Assembly (NCBI RefSeq): GCF_021401135.1
Contig: NZ_JACBFO010000003.1
Span: 496,001-560,000 of the forward strand
Reading direction: 5' to 3'
Length of the DNA stretch: 64,000 bases
Origin: Azonexus sp. R2A61
GTDB taxonomy: Bacteria; Pseudomonadota; Gammaproteobacteria; Burkholderiales; Rhodocyclaceae
Shown one piece after another: positions 44,362 through 53,388 of the stretch. Position 1 is the first letter of the stretch. Every line of letters begins with the position of its first letter. The position numbers and the translations under genes were made by a program. Below the pieces are notes generated by a model. That model made no database searches and was not told the origin of the DNA. It was given only the letters and a program-made list of their open reading frames with translations.

Positions 44362-45431
44362 GATCCCGCCAGGGACAGGGTCAACGTGCCAAGCACACAG
44401 AGGCGGACGGCAGCGGTATCGACCGGCGCCGGGACATTGGCGGCCGGCGCGATCAGCGTCACATCGGCCACCCCGTCGATGCTGGCGATGACGGCCAGGA
44501 TGCGGCTCCAGACTGCCGAGTCGCCCGGTTGCAGGCTGTCGAAATATTCTTCGAGGGCAGCGCGGATGGCGTGCTCGGCATCCGCCAACGAGATACCGTC
44601 GAGCACCAGCCGGGCGGCGACGGCTACGGCCACCGCAGTCGGACCGATGACCAGCACGTCGGCCGTCGGCGGCCGCTTGGCATCGACCGCCGCCTGGACG
44701 GCCTCGACCAGCTGTGTGCTGGGCAGCCCGCCGACGGCGCGGATGACCACATCAAGCGAGCGGTAGTTGCGGCGCTCATGATAGACGGCGGTGGTACCGA
44801 AGCGCACCCCGGCCACCGCCTCAGCCCAATCCACGTAGTCGTGGTCGGCGCCACCCTGGGGGGGCAGACGCAGGCGCCGCAGCAAGCGCTGCAGCAGCCC
44901 ATCGGCGTCTTCCTTATCGTCACCGCCGGTCATCTGCACGACGGCGGCCCGGTTCTGCACGCCGGACGGCGCCGAGGTGAGCGTCAGCACCAAGCCGGCG
45001 GTGGTGTTGCCGCCCGCTCCGGCAGTGACGGCCTGCGCTGCGAGGTCAAGGACGCCACCGGCGGGAATAACCCCGGATTCGGTCGTGACGTAGGCCGCAC
45101 CGTCAGTACGTTTGGCCTCGGTCAACACCGGCACGGCAGCACCGACCTGGCCGGTGAAACGCAGTGTGCCAGTAGCCGCCACGGCGGGTTTATAGGACAT
45201 CCCGACGCGGGCGGCGCGGCGAACCAGGAAGTCTTCGTCGCACTTATCTTCGAGAATCTGCCGGGCCAGCCATTCCTGGTGCTGGTAGATGCCGAGGATG
45301 GCGCTGGCCGTCGCGGTCGCGCGCACCCAGTGGTCGCTGTCCTTGGCGATGTCGGCATCCTCGTTCAGGTTCTTGATGTCGCGCAGGATGCCGTCGCGGA
45401 TCTGTTCGTGAGTAGGAGTCACCCAGGGCAT
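44358..45431 (-). CDS. Baseplate wedge protein gp47 (gpJ-like)
   Basis: 357 residues. Baseplate J family: WVTPTHEQIRDGILRDIKN start, RRAARVGMSYKPAVAATGT, and a late cluster GGADHDYVDWAEAVAGV. Forms the wedge of contractile baseplates together with gp46 and gp48. Its ATG overlaps the gp46 stop (TGATG). Confidence 0.9.
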   Translation of the reverse strand: MPWVTPTHEQIRDGILRDIKNLNEDADIAKDSDHWVRATATASAILGIYQHQEWLARQILEDKCDEDFLVRRAARVGMSYKPAVAATGTLRFTGQVGAAVPVLTEAKRTDGAAYVTTESGVIPAGGVLDLAAQAVTAGAGGNTTAGLVLTLTSAPSGVQNRAAVVQMTGGDDKEDADGLLQRLLRRLRLPPQGGADHDYVDWAEAVAGVRFGTTAVYHERRNYRSLDVVIRAVGGLPSTQLVEAVQAAVDAKRPPTADVLVIGPTAVAVAVAARLVLDGISLADAEHAIRAALEEYFDSLQPGDSAVWSRILAVIASIDGVADVTLIAPAANVPAPVDTAAVRLCVLGTLTLSLAGS

Positions 45432-45778
45432 CAGCTCACCTCGACCGGATGTTCAAAGTACCGGACGGCGCCGGCGTTGTCCTCGACTTCGACGCCCAGA
45501 CGCATGCGCCCGTCGATGCGGCGGGTGGTTACCTGGATGCGCTTGGCACGCCCGTCGTCCAGCAAGGGCTGCAAGGCTTCCTCGGCGTATTGGCGCGCCT
45601 GCAGTTCGACGCGCGCCAGATCCTTTTCCCGCTTCAGGAGATGTAGGCGTGAGCCGAAGGTCGCGTCCGTCCAATAACCCCCCCGCGGGGTCATCAGGCG
45701 CAAATAGACTGCATTGCCGAGGTCGGCAATGCGGGTGCCGTCATAGTCGGCGGTGATGGGATCGATACGGGGTTGCAT
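45431..45778 (-). CDS. Baseplate protein gp46 (gpW/gp25-like)
   Basis: 115 residues. GP46 family of Mu-like phages: LMTPRGGYWTDATFGSRLHLL, then ARQYAEEALQPLLDDGRAKRI. Start ATG (MQPRIDPITADYDG) is taken where the family begins. Upstream sequence to 45,827 holds one of the late-operon repeats. Confidence 0.88.
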   Translation of the reverse strand: MQPRIDPITADYDGTRIADLGNAVYLRLMTPRGGYWTDATFGSRLHLLKREKDLARVELQARQYAEEALQPLLDDGRAKRIQVTTRRIDGRMRLGVEVEDNAGAVRYFEHPVEVS

Positions 45779-45790
45779 GGTGGCTAAGCC

Positions 45791-45831
45791 TACGCGCGCG
45801 CGGGAGGCCACAAAACGGTGAAGGCTTTCAG
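45791..45831. repeat. Late-operon intergenic repeat, copy 1
   Basis: Read on the minus strand: CCTGAAAGCCTTCACC followed after a short spacer by GGCCTCCCGCGCGCGCG. It contains the stop codon of the gp45 gene and fills most of the gp45-gp46 gap. Copy 2 is at 53,345. Confidence 0.5.
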
Positions 45832-46469
45832 GTGATCTGGTCTTCGGTAGCCGGCGGGTCGGTCGGGCCACCGGCGTCGTGCTCGACGTGATCGTGCCGG
45901 TTGTACTTTTCCACGAACTCGCCCAGGGTGTAGCGATTGTCCTGGCTGTCGCGGATCGTCGCGTCGCCACCCACCTTCAGGTCGTGGCTGGTGGTCAGCG
46001 TCGGGGTCGTCACGCTGGCGCCGGCGGCCGCTTCCACCTTGAAGTTCTGCGTCACGAACTTGACCTCCTCGTCGGCCACCACCTCGTACCGGGCGCAGCG
46101 CGCGGCAATGACCCGACCAGCCTTGAGATGTATCCAGCAATCCGGCTCAGAGGCGTGGTAGAGCGCTACCTCGCCCGGAGCGACCTCGACGCGGTATTGC
46201 CCGAACTCGGTGGCGATGATGACGGTGTGTACCGTGCGCCCACCCAGGGGGAGGAGGATTTTCTTGGTGCCGGCCGGCGGTCCAGACACGAATCCAACCT
46301 GCTGGTACATCTCCATATCCTGCAGAGGCTCGCCGGCAAGGCCGGTGCCCTGGATGAGGATGGGCTCGGGGCCACGGTGGCGGAAATTGCTGACCACGCC
46401 CCGGAAGGCGGTGCGCACCCCGGCCAGGGCTCGACCAATTTCCCTGCGGGCCAGATCGACAGGATTCAT
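45828..46469 (-). CDS. Mu gp45-like central spike protein
   Basis: 213 residues. Membrane-puncturing spike of the contractile tail: OB-fold N-terminus, beta-helical middle with HDLKVGGDATIRDSQDNRY and a C-terminal HDHVEH motif; His-x-His tips bind metal at the needle apex in this family. ATG at 46,469 (MNPVDLARREIGR) overlaps the gp44 stop. Confidence 0.88.
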   Translation of the reverse strand: MNPVDLARREIGRALAGVRTAFRGVVSNFRHRGPEPILIQGTGLAGEPLQDMEMYQQVGFVSGPPAGTKKILLPLGGRTVHTVIIATEFGQYRVEVAPGEVALYHASEPDCWIHLKAGRVIAARCARYEVVADEEVKFVTQNFKVEAAAGASVTTPTLTTSHDLKVGGDATIRDSQDNRYTLGEFVEKYNRHDHVEHDAGGPTDPPATEDQIT

Positions 46470-47608
46470 TCTTCCTCCGTCGGGCTGTTGGCCACGTCCC
46501 ACACCCGCGCTGGCGTGCCATTCTTGCCGCGACGGTGCCGGCGCTTGTGCGGATGCGCGGCGACGATCCACACCCCGTCTTCCTTGAGGGTAAGCACCGT
46601 CTGCGGCGCCTCGCTCTTGCCGCCGCTCATCGCGGTGGCGATCAGGAAACAGATGCAGTCGAGGCGATGCGGCTCATTGATGACCCGCACCCGCATGCCC
46701 GGCTTCCAGGGCCGGCCGTGCCCGGGCTCGCCGGGCGCGTTAATACGGTGGCCACGCACAACGCCGGTCAGCGTCCAGCGCTTGAGGCGGGCGTCCATGG
46801 CAAGCTTTCGGGCGCGTTCCTCGGCATGCTTTACCGTATCCGCTTCGTGGTCGACCACGATCTTCGGCCGGTAGAACGGCACCGACGGGTCTTTCCAGGT
46901 CGCCTTGACCCCATGCTGTGCCTCGCGGTGCTCGCCGCCGCCGTGGGTCTGGGCAAGCACGGTGATCTCGCTGTAGCTATCGGCCACAGCATCGTCCAGG
47001 TCGAAGTCGAGGACGTTATTGCCGCGCCCATCGAGGCGGAGCACCAGGGTGGCGACCGGCGGCGCCGTATAGTCCGGGCCGCCCACCACTAGCGTGCCGT
47101 CGGGTTCGAACCACGCCCACAAGCCGTTCGCCTCGGCTGCATGTTGTAACGCGTCCCAGGCCGAGTCGCCGGGCTCGACATTCACCTTTTCCACCTCCAG
47201 GGCATTCTGGGCAAAGATCTTCACCCGGGTGTCGGGCAGGATCGGCCGGATGATGCGTGTGACGATCTCGTCCAGGGTGAGCTGCTGGGCGGAAATGACC
47301 GGCGCCGAGCAGTCGAGCAGTTGCCCGGCCAGGTCGCGACCAGGGATGGACAGCGATACCTGGCCTTTCGCCACCCGTGACTTCACGCGATCCAGCCGGC
47401 CGACCATGATGCGATCCCGCCCCAGCCGGATCTCGGCGGCGGCACCGGAGACGATGGCGGCCGGCACACGGCCGGCATCCATCATCAGGCGCATGCTCCA
47501 GCCATCGGCTGGCGTCAGCAGATCGGAATCCACCTGGTAGCGTTCCCAGGCGTCGTGCGCCTGGCCGCCGACCAGGAGCGAAATACGGTCGTCAGCGAGC
47601 GTAGGCAT
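46466..47608 (-). CDS. Baseplate hub protein (Mu gp44/gpP-like)
   Basis: 380 residues. Phage late-control/gp27-like hub: SIPGRDLAGQLLDCSA, NALEVEKVNVEPGDSAWDALQ, VVGGPDYTAPP and MRVRVINEPHRLD. Binds the spike and the tube end. It ends in a basic stretch (KRRHRRGKNG). Overlaps the circulation-protein gene by 17 bases. Confidence 0.9.
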   Translation of the reverse strand: MPTLADDRISLLVGGQAHDAWERYQVDSDLLTPADGWSMRLMMDAGRVPAAIVSGAAAEIRLGRDRIMVGRLDRVKSRVAKGQVSLSIPGRDLAGQLLDCSAPVISAQQLTLDEIVTRIIRPILPDTRVKIFAQNALEVEKVNVEPGDSAWDALQHAAEANGLWAWFEPDGTLVVGGPDYTAPPVATLVLRLDGRGNNVLDFDLDDAVADSYSEITVLAQTHGGGEHREAQHGVKATWKDPSVPFYRPKIVVDHEADTVKHAEERARKLAMDARLKRWTLTGVVRGHRINAPGEPGHGRPWKPGMRVRVINEPHRLDCICFLIATAMSGGKSEAPQTVLTLKEDGVWIVAAHPHKRRHRRGKNGTPARVWDVANSPTEEE

Positions 47609-48809
47609 AGAGCGGATCGCCGAGGCGGATGAAGTTGGGTTGGCGGATCTGCGGGTTCAAGCGCAGCAGCTCGGCGGCGCGGGTGTAGTCGCCGTACCAG
47701 GCATGTGCGATGAGGTGCAGGTTGCCGTCGAAGGGCGCGCTGCGTTGCACCAGCGGCGGACGCTGCACCAGGGCGGCCAGCGCCGCCTGCTGTACCTGGT
47801 AGGCGACGTCTTTCAGCGACTCGGTGATCGCGCGGTGCTGCTCCAGCGGATAGGTCGCGCGCGCGCTGTCCATGGCCAGCTGGATCGCTGCCCGCGTGTC
47901 GTTAGCCACGCGCTCGATGCCAGCCGGCGTCAATCGTGGATCGTCGGCCTCGTCGGCGAGGATATCGACGGCCGAATCGGCGAGCGCCAGGGCGCGCTCG
48001 CGGATCTCGGCATCCTCGGCGAGCGCGCGCGCCTCGGACGCGATACCGGGGAGCGGCCGTGCGGCGCTGCCGGAGGCCGCCGGCGCCACCCGCGAACGCA
48101 GGCCGAGCCAGCCGGCCAGGCTGCCGTCGAGACGATCCATTGCCCGGCCGCCGAAATCACCGATGGCCGACAGCAGGCTGCGAACATCGCCGAGCCAGGC
48201 TCCCGGGAAGGTGAGCACCGACAGCCCCGCCGTGATGACACCGTTCACGCCGGACTTGAGGCCGCTGATGACCGCCGAGAACTGGTCGAGCACTGCCATC
48301 TGGCCCTTCAAGCCGCGGATCTTGCCAGCTAGATTCTTGAGGCCGGCGGTCAGGGCGTTGACACTGACCCCGCGCGCCGAGGCCACCGCCTGGCGTGCCT
48401 TGTCGGCCTTCTGGCTGGCCGTGGCACCGGCGAAGAAAGGCGCCGGGTCGCCGGTCTCGACAAACTCTACCGGCACCTCGCAATAGTCCGGCTGCTCGGC
48501 GGTGTGCGGCATTTCCACCGACACCACTTGTGCCTTGATGGTCCCGAAGATGGGGTGAATCAGTTCGCCGGCGCCCAGCTCATCAAGGGCCTTCAGGAAG
48601 GCCTGCAGGCGCTCCTCGTAATCGACCCCGAAGAAGACGGCGGTCACCGGGATGCGACGCAACCGCCAGCCCAGATCATCGACGACGCCGCCATGGACGT
48701 AGGGCACCTCGTACTCGGCTAGCGCCCGCTCCTTGCGGTCGCGGACGTTGATGATGTCGAACTTGACGCCGCGGAAGGCTGCATCCTGCAGCTTCTTGTC
48801 CCAGGCCAT
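47592..48809 (-). CDS. DNA circulation-type tail protein (Mu gp43/gpN)
   Basis: 405 residues. N-terminal domain MAWDKKLQDAAFRGVKFD, then RIPVTAVFFGVDYEERLQAF, the DNA_circ_N family. Central helical part with LKSGVNGVITAGLSVL. Despite the old name, structural data for Mu place it in the baseplate. Ends in LIAHAWYGDYTRAAELL, LysM-like. The ATG was chosen at the start of the conserved motif. Confidence 0.85.
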   Translation of the reverse strand: MAWDKKLQDAAFRGVKFDIINVRDRKERALAEYEVPYVHGGVVDDLGWRLRRIPVTAVFFGVDYEERLQAFLKALDELGAGELIHPIFGTIKAQVVSVEMPHTAEQPDYCEVPVEFVETGDPAPFFAGATASQKADKARQAVASARGVSVNALTAGLKNLAGKIRGLKGQMAVLDQFSAVISGLKSGVNGVITAGLSVLTFPGAWLGDVRSLLSAIGDFGGRAMDRLDGSLAGWLGLRSRVAPAASGSAARPLPGIASEARALAEDAEIRERALALADSAVDILADEADDPRLTPAGIERVANDTRAAIQLAMDSARATYPLEQHRAITESLKDVAYQVQQAALAALVQRPPLVQRSAPFDGNLHLIAHAWYGDYTRAAELLRLNPQIRQPNFIRLGDPLYAYAR

Positions 48810-48810
48810 G

Positions 48811-50712
48811 TCAATTTCTCCGGGCCTGGCGGCCGTTCTCTTCATTGACCTGGGCGACCAGGTTGCCGTCGCGGATCGAAACCTCGACCTTCACCGGCTC
48901 TTTTTCCCGGTGCAGCAGCTCGTAGATCAGCCCACCCAGCGATTCCTCGCGGCCGGTGGCTTTGGAGACGCCCCAATTGATCAGCGAGTTGAGCATAGTG
49001 CCGACGCCATAGCTGGCTGCACCTGCCGCAACCACGCCGCCAGCGGCGGTGGCGAGGCCGCCAGCTCCCATGGTTCCCCAGGCAGCAAGCGGCAGCCCCT
49101 TACCCATGGCAAGTAGCGCACGACCACCGGTGATCGCCTTGCCGCCCGCACCGGCGCCGGCCACAGCACCGGCAATGTCCGCAGCGGCCTTGCCACGACC
49201 GAGGATCGCGCCGACTCCGGCGAAACCCGCCAGCGCCGCTGCGGCCGCGGTCGCTGCCGTGGCCAGCGCCAGTGTGGCCGCCGTGGCCACCGGGAAATTC
49301 TGGGCCAACGCCGAGAAGCCGTCGGCTGCAGATCCGAGAAGAGGATTGACCCTGTCGAGAGCCTGTTGCATAGCGTTGGCTTTTTCGGCAGCCGCCTGTT
49401 CCATTTTGAAGGACGGCGTCTGGGCGATCAGTTCAAAGGCCGAGTCACCCGTCCCCTTGGCGTTACCGAGTTGCCCCCGGATGTCGTTCATGTACTTCTG
49501 ATTGCCCATGATGCCGACCAGGGCCATCAGCGCCTGACGGTCCTGGACCAACTTGCCGATAGCGGAGCCCTGGACGATGTCGCCCATGGCCTCGTAGGCG
49601 GCTTTCTGCTCGTCGCCGGTGCTGTTGCTCGCCTTCGCCTGCAGTTCGCTGAAGCGCTTGTCCTTCCCGACCAGGCTCTGGGTCAGGTTGACGAAGGCGT
49701 CCAGTGAATTGGTGCCCTTGGCCCGGGCAGCCGCCAGCGTGCCGGATAGGTCGATGCCCAGCCGCTTGGCATCGTCGGCGGTGTCACGACTGTTGATCTT
49801 GCCCATCAGGTTGACGACGTTGTTGCCCGCCTCGTCCTTCGTGCCGGCAGTGATGGCAGCGGCCTGATTTGCGGCCAGCAAGGTCCGGAAGCCGTCGTCG
49901 CCCTTGAGGCCGGACAGGCGAGCCATGGCCATTTGCTGCGGCAGCCACTTGGCCATGTCCTTCAATTCGAAGCCGCCGAGCTGCCCGGCCTTGATCGCCT
50001 GGTCGAGCGCCAGGCCCGAGTCCTTCAGGCCGAAGGTCTGCTTGGCGCGAATGGCGATGTCGGCCAGTTGCGTCGGATCGGCGTTGGCTGCCGTCCCGGC
50101 CTTGGTCAGGGTCGGCAGCAGCGACTTGGCTTCGTTGATGTCGGTGAAGGCGCCGCTGGCCACCAGCTTGTCGAGCGTGGCCATGGCGCCTTCGCGGGTG
50201 CCGCCGCCGTCGCGAACCGCACCCATGATGGCGCCGTCCAGTTCCTTCATGCCCGCTTTTCGGGCATCGAGCGACTGGCCGGCATAGGCCGTGTTGGCCA
50301 GGCCGGCCAGTTGCCGGTCGTAGTTCATCGTTTGCCGCACCGGATCGGCGAGCACGAACTTGGCCGCCTGGGCAGCGCCGACGGCCTGGGCGTAGCCCTG
50401 CAGGCCCTTGCCGGCCAGCGCTGCGGCCCGCCCGGCGGCCTGCATGCTCCGCTCGAGGAGCCCAACCGAGCGCTGGGCCTTGGCGGCATTCTGCTCCAGG
50501 AGCTGCATCCACTCGATGGAGGCGCGGTTCATGCGCACGTTGCCCAGCTGCTGCAGCTGACTCGCCGCCTCGGCAGCGGCCTGGCTGGCCTTCCGGCTCT
50601 CACCGGCGGTATCGCGCATCTCCTGCTTGATCGTGCGGAGCGCCCGGGCCGCGTTGGCGCTGGCCTGGTCGTTAAAGCGCAGTACAAAGGATGCAGTGAG
50701 TTCGCCGGACAT
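48811..50712 (-). CDS. Tail tape measure protein
   Basis: 633 residues. Long helical N-terminus (ARALRTIKQEMRDTAGESR), a Gly/Ala-rich hydrophobic stretch near 470-560 (LALATAATAAAAALAGFAG) and a tape-measure core with RDGGGTREGAMATLDKL. At about 0.15 nm per residue the tail would be near 95 nm, close to that of Mu. Preceded by the two chaperone products, the standard order. Confidence 0.9.
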   Translation of the reverse strand: MSGELTASFVLRFNDQASANAARALRTIKQEMRDTAGESRKASQAAAEAASQLQQLGNVRMNRASIEWMQLLEQNAAKAQRSVGLLERSMQAAGRAAALAGKGLQGYAQAVGAAQAAKFVLADPVRQTMNYDRQLAGLANTAYAGQSLDARKAGMKELDGAIMGAVRDGGGTREGAMATLDKLVASGAFTDINEAKSLLPTLTKAGTAANADPTQLADIAIRAKQTFGLKDSGLALDQAIKAGQLGGFELKDMAKWLPQQMAMARLSGLKGDDGFRTLLAANQAAAITAGTKDEAGNNVVNLMGKINSRDTADDAKRLGIDLSGTLAAARAKGTNSLDAFVNLTQSLVGKDKRFSELQAKASNSTGDEQKAAYEAMGDIVQGSAIGKLVQDRQALMALVGIMGNQKYMNDIRGQLGNAKGTGDSAFELIAQTPSFKMEQAAAEKANAMQQALDRVNPLLGSAADGFSALAQNFPVATAATLALATAATAAAAALAGFAGVGAILGRGKAAADIAGAVAGAGAGGKAITGGRALLAMGKGLPLAAWGTMGAGGLATAAGGVVAAGAASYGVGTMLNSLINWGVSKATGREESLGGLIYELLHREKEPVKVEVSIRDGNLVAQVNEENGRQARRN

Positions 50713-50717
50713 GGCCT

Positions 50718-51271
50718 CTAGTTCTTGTCGAGTCGTTCCTTCCAGCGCTTCGAGACCTTGCGGACTGGATCGCGCTCGCCGGAAACGTCGGCGCCGCGCT
50801 TAACGCGGTCGCCGGCAGGTTGTAACGCCTTGGCCCACGATTCCAATTCGGAAACCGGGGCCTGGCGGATCAGATCGAGGGGGAAGCCGGCGCCGATGAA
50901 GCGGGCTTCGACGCAGCGGATGCCGGCGAGGCGCTCCTCGAGTCGATCCGCTTTTTTTTAAGGGCCTTGGCCGCTGCCTTCAAGAGCGCCATGTCATCCG
51001 GGTCGACGGCCGCGATCAGTTCCTGGAGCGATGGCAAGGCGGCAATGCCCTCCAGGCTTTCGATCTGCGCCAACACCTCGGCGTCGTCGATGGCCATCTG
51101 GTAGGCCACGCGAGCCGGGGCGTTGGCGCCCATATCCTCGGGCACCGGCACGACCAGGACGGCGTCGTAGGCGTCCTGCAGGCGCGCCGCCCGCAGGGTG
51201 GCGGCCATGGCCACCTGGTCGCCGATTTCGACGCCGATGACCAGGGGGCAGCATTCGGTAATCGCGGCCAT
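50718..51271 (-). CDS. Tail assembly chaperone, -1 frameshift product (gp41-gp42 fusion)
   Basis: Slippage by one base at the run of eight A residues (minus strand) joins the upstream frame to a second frame that stays open to TAG at 50,718-50,720. The predicted fusion is 184 residues; the added part reads ADRLEERLAGIRCVEARF..., with IRQAPVSELESWAKAL and a basic tail VRKVSKRWKERLDKN. The length of 554 bases plus one re-read base gives exactly 185 codons. Such fusions chaperone the tape measure in many siphophages and myophages. Not experimentally shown here. Confidence 0.75.
50870..51271 (-). CDS. Tail assembly chaperone, unshifted product (Mu gp41-like)
   Basis: 133 residues. Begins MAAITECCPLVIGVEIGDQ, with TLRAARLQDAYDAVLVVPVP and LIAAVDPDDMALLKAAAKALKKK. 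The end (SRSASPASAASKP...) is low-complexity, as expected where the frame runs past a programmed slip site. Lies between tube and tape measure genes. Confidence 0.8.
   Translation of the reverse strand: MAAITECCPLVIGVEIGDQVAMAATLRAARLQDAYDAVLVVPVPEDMGANAPARVAYQMAIDDAEVLAQIESLEGIAALPSLQELIAAVDPDDMALLKAAAKALKKKRIDSRSASPASAASKPASSAPASPSI
50951..50959 (-). other. Slippery sequence A-AAA-AAG for programmed -1 frameshifting
   Basis: In the zero frame the codons are CTT AAA AAA AAG, which contain the heptamer A AAA AAG known from dnaX. The eight A residues lie at 50,952-50,959. A stable downstream structure was not verified. Confidence 0.75.
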
Positions 51272-51274
51272 TGC

Positions 51275-51646
51275 TTACTCCTTCTTCTTATCCAGGGCGG
51301 AGATCGTGAGCGAGCGCACGGCATGACCGTCGACCACGTATTTCTCCGAGTAACCGGTGCACTCGCAGCCGTAGTAGGTGGTGCGCTGCTCTTCGTCATC
51401 GACCGGGAATTCGGTGAGCTTGGCGTCCTGCATGTTTTCCCAGTCGAGGTCGCCGGTGCGCGGGATGGCCACCTCGACGTCGAGTTCGTAAGTGACGATG
51501 CCCTGGGCGTGGCCCTTGACCCGCTTCTTGCGGTTCATGGTCTTGACCGGGCGCTTGCCGGTGTCGCACTTGACGCTCATCGACAGGCACTCGATCTCCT
51601 TGCCGTCCCATTCCAGGACGACGGCGCCGACATATTCTTCAGCCAT
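51275..51646 (-). CDS. Tail tube protein (Mu gpM-like)
   Basis: 123 residues. Phage tail tube family: VVLEWDGKEIECLSMSVKCDTG, RPVKTMNRKKRVKGHAQGI and ISALDKKKE end. Assembles inside the sheath. Position directly after sheath matches Mu gpL-gpM. Confidence 0.88.
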   Translation of the reverse strand: MAEEYVGAVVLEWDGKEIECLSMSVKCDTGKRPVKTMNRKKRVKGHAQGIVTYELDVEVAIPRTGDLDWENMQDAKLTEFPVDDEEQRTTYYGCECTGYSEKYVVDGHAVRSLTISALDKKKE

Positions 51647-51655
51647 GTTTGCTCC

Positions 51656-53083
51656 TTACAGGATGAGGTCGATCACGCCGGCGATGACGTGCAGACCGTT
51701 GACCACATCGACCGGGATGCGGACGTTTACGCGGCCGGACTCTTGGGCGTCGTACTCGACGACGATCCCCGGCAGGTTCGCCGCCACTTCCTCGACGATC
51801 TCCAGCTCCTCGAGGCGCCGCAGCACGTCGATGATCTCGGAGCGGATCTTCTTGAGCACCCCGGGTGTGCGCTTATCGCGCGGGAAGCGCAGCGCCAGGC
51901 GCTGGCGCACGGCGAGGCGCACGTAGTCGAGCGTCCAGACGGTGGTCATGTCCAGCCAGGCCGGGTCCAGGATGCCCTGCGGATTGAGGGTGTAGGTCGA
52001 GATGGAACGCACGATCTGCACGCGCTCGCCGGGGCCGACCTTGATCGGCGTCACGCCGTTGTGCAGCGCCGCTTCGCGCTCCACCCGGCCCATGCGCATC
52101 TGGATCGGCGGCACGTGGATGCCCTTCAGCTCCAGCCCGTTCAACGGACGTGCCGGGTCTTCCTCGAAGGCCTTGACCGCACCGTAGGCGGCGGCGATCT
52201 CCCAGGGCAAGCTGTCCGAACCGTACAGCCAGCCGAGGCTGAGCCGGCCGTGGTTGATGCCGGCGGCCTGGGCGACGGCGGTGCCGTAGGTGCCGGTGGT
52301 GGCCAGCATACCGCTGGCGCCGCGCTGTTCCAGGCCGTTACCGACGTAGTCGAGGTGGTCGCGCAGCTTGGTCAGGTTGGTCGTGTCGGAGAACGGCATC
52401 ACCAGCAGGTTGTCGCCGGCGTCCTGGATGGCCGCGAGACCGGGGCCAATGTCCGGACTGCCGGTGCCGCCGGTCATGGCGTTGACCGCGACGTTGAGGC
52501 CGGTCACCCCTTCCCAGCGAGCGGCGAGCTTGATGTCGTTGCCCGTCGTGCCCTTGTGCCGGGCCGTCACTTCCAGCGTACCAGCCGTAGCGGTGGCCGC
52601 GACCGGGAACTCCGGGTGATTGCCCAGTTCCGCTGCCAGGTCGGCGGCGACGTTGGCCGGCGTCATGCCGGCATCGACCGCGATGCGTGCTTCCTGGTTG
52701 CCGACGCGCAGCACCAGGCTGCCGCCCTTGGTCGCCGACGCGCCGGCGAAGACTAGGCTGCCGGTGGCCGCCTGAGAGCCGGCACCATCGTCGACGGCGA
52801 TGGCGCAGATCTGGGTGTAGGGGTTGGCCTTCAAGGCGGCGCGGGTCATCAGATGCATGTGTGAGCCGTAGCCGAACAGCTCGGCGGCATCGACGTCCGA
52901 GAAGAACTTGTACGGCGTTGCCACGGCAGCCTGGCCGGCGACCAGCTTTTGCCCGACCAGGCGCAGGGTCTGCGGGTTGCCCGGCAGGTTGCGCACCGCC
53001 AGGCGGGAATTGAACTCGAAGTAGACGCCGGGGTCGCGGGTGCTGCCCGGAATCTGCTCGAAGGAAACGTTGGCGCTGGCCAT
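51656..53083 (-). CDS. Contractile tail sheath protein (Mu gpL-like)
   Basis: 475 residues. Starts MASANVSFEQIPGSTRDPGVYFEF, the Mu sheath signature; the C-terminal domain carries EREAALHNGVTPIKVGP and RFPRDKRTPGVLKKI. Presence of sheath identifies the virion as a myovirus. Confidence 0.93.
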   Translation of the reverse strand: MASANVSFEQIPGSTRDPGVYFEFNSRLAVRNLPGNPQTLRLVGQKLVAGQAAVATPYKFFSDVDAAELFGYGSHMHLMTRAALKANPYTQICAIAVDDGAGSQAATGSLVFAGASATKGGSLVLRVGNQEARIAVDAGMTPANVAADLAAELGNHPEFPVAATATAGTLEVTARHKGTTGNDIKLAARWEGVTGLNVAVNAMTGGTGSPDIGPGLAAIQDAGDNLLVMPFSDTTNLTKLRDHLDYVGNGLEQRGASGMLATTGTYGTAVAQAAGINHGRLSLGWLYGSDSLPWEIAAAYGAVKAFEEDPARPLNGLELKGIHVPPIQMRMGRVEREAALHNGVTPIKVGPGERVQIVRSISTYTLNPQGILDPAWLDMTTVWTLDYVRLAVRQRLALRFPRDKRTPGVLKKIRSEIIDVLRRLEELEIVEEVAANLPGIVVEYDAQESGRVNVRIPVDVVNGLHVIAGVIDLIL

Positions 53084-53086
53084 GGC

Positions 53087-53305
53087 TTACTCCTTCTTCT
53101 TGCTGGCGGGTTTGATGACATCGGCCGTTACTGCGGTGGCCGGCGCGACTTCGACTAGGTCGCCGGTGAGCAGCAGGCGCTCGACGTAGGGCGACCGCGG
53201 CACTTCGACAGCGTCTTTCAGCTGGACCGGGTAATACTTGCGGGGGTTTTCCTCCCGCGGCACGCGGGTGCCCGGGGCGGAGAAGACTTTGACTGGCTCA
53301 GGCAT
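53087..53305 (-). CDS. DUF2635 protein (Mu gp38-like)
   Basis: 72 residues. MPEPVKVFSAPGTRVPREEN, then YYPVQLKDAVEVPRSPYVERLL, the DUF2635 pattern. A longer frame that reads through the 77-base upstream gap is not conserved. Function unknown; always found before the sheath gene in Mu-like phages. Confidence 0.85.
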   Translation of the reverse strand: MPEPVKVFSAPGTRVPREENPRKYYPVQLKDAVEVPRSPYVERLLLTGDLVEVAPATAVTADVIKPASKKKE

Positions 53306-53344
53306 GGCGCCCTCCGGTGGTTGATCGGGATGACAGGCGCCATC

Positions 53345-53388
53345 TTCCCGCGCGCGCGGGAAGGCTTGCAGGGTGAAGCGTTTCAGGG
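53345..53388. repeat. Late-operon intergenic repeat, copy 2, with 18-bp palindrome
   Basis: TTCCCGCGCGCGCGGGAA (53,345-53,362) is a perfect palindrome. It is followed by ggcttgcagggtgaagcg and tttcagg, whose TGA on the minus strand is the stop codon of the gp37 gene. Similar in layout to copy 1. Confidence 0.55.

Noticed and set aside
45790..46140. Minus-strand frame ending LKAFTVLWPPARA
   Set aside because: Shadow of the gp45 homologue that reads into the intergenic repeat; no family match.
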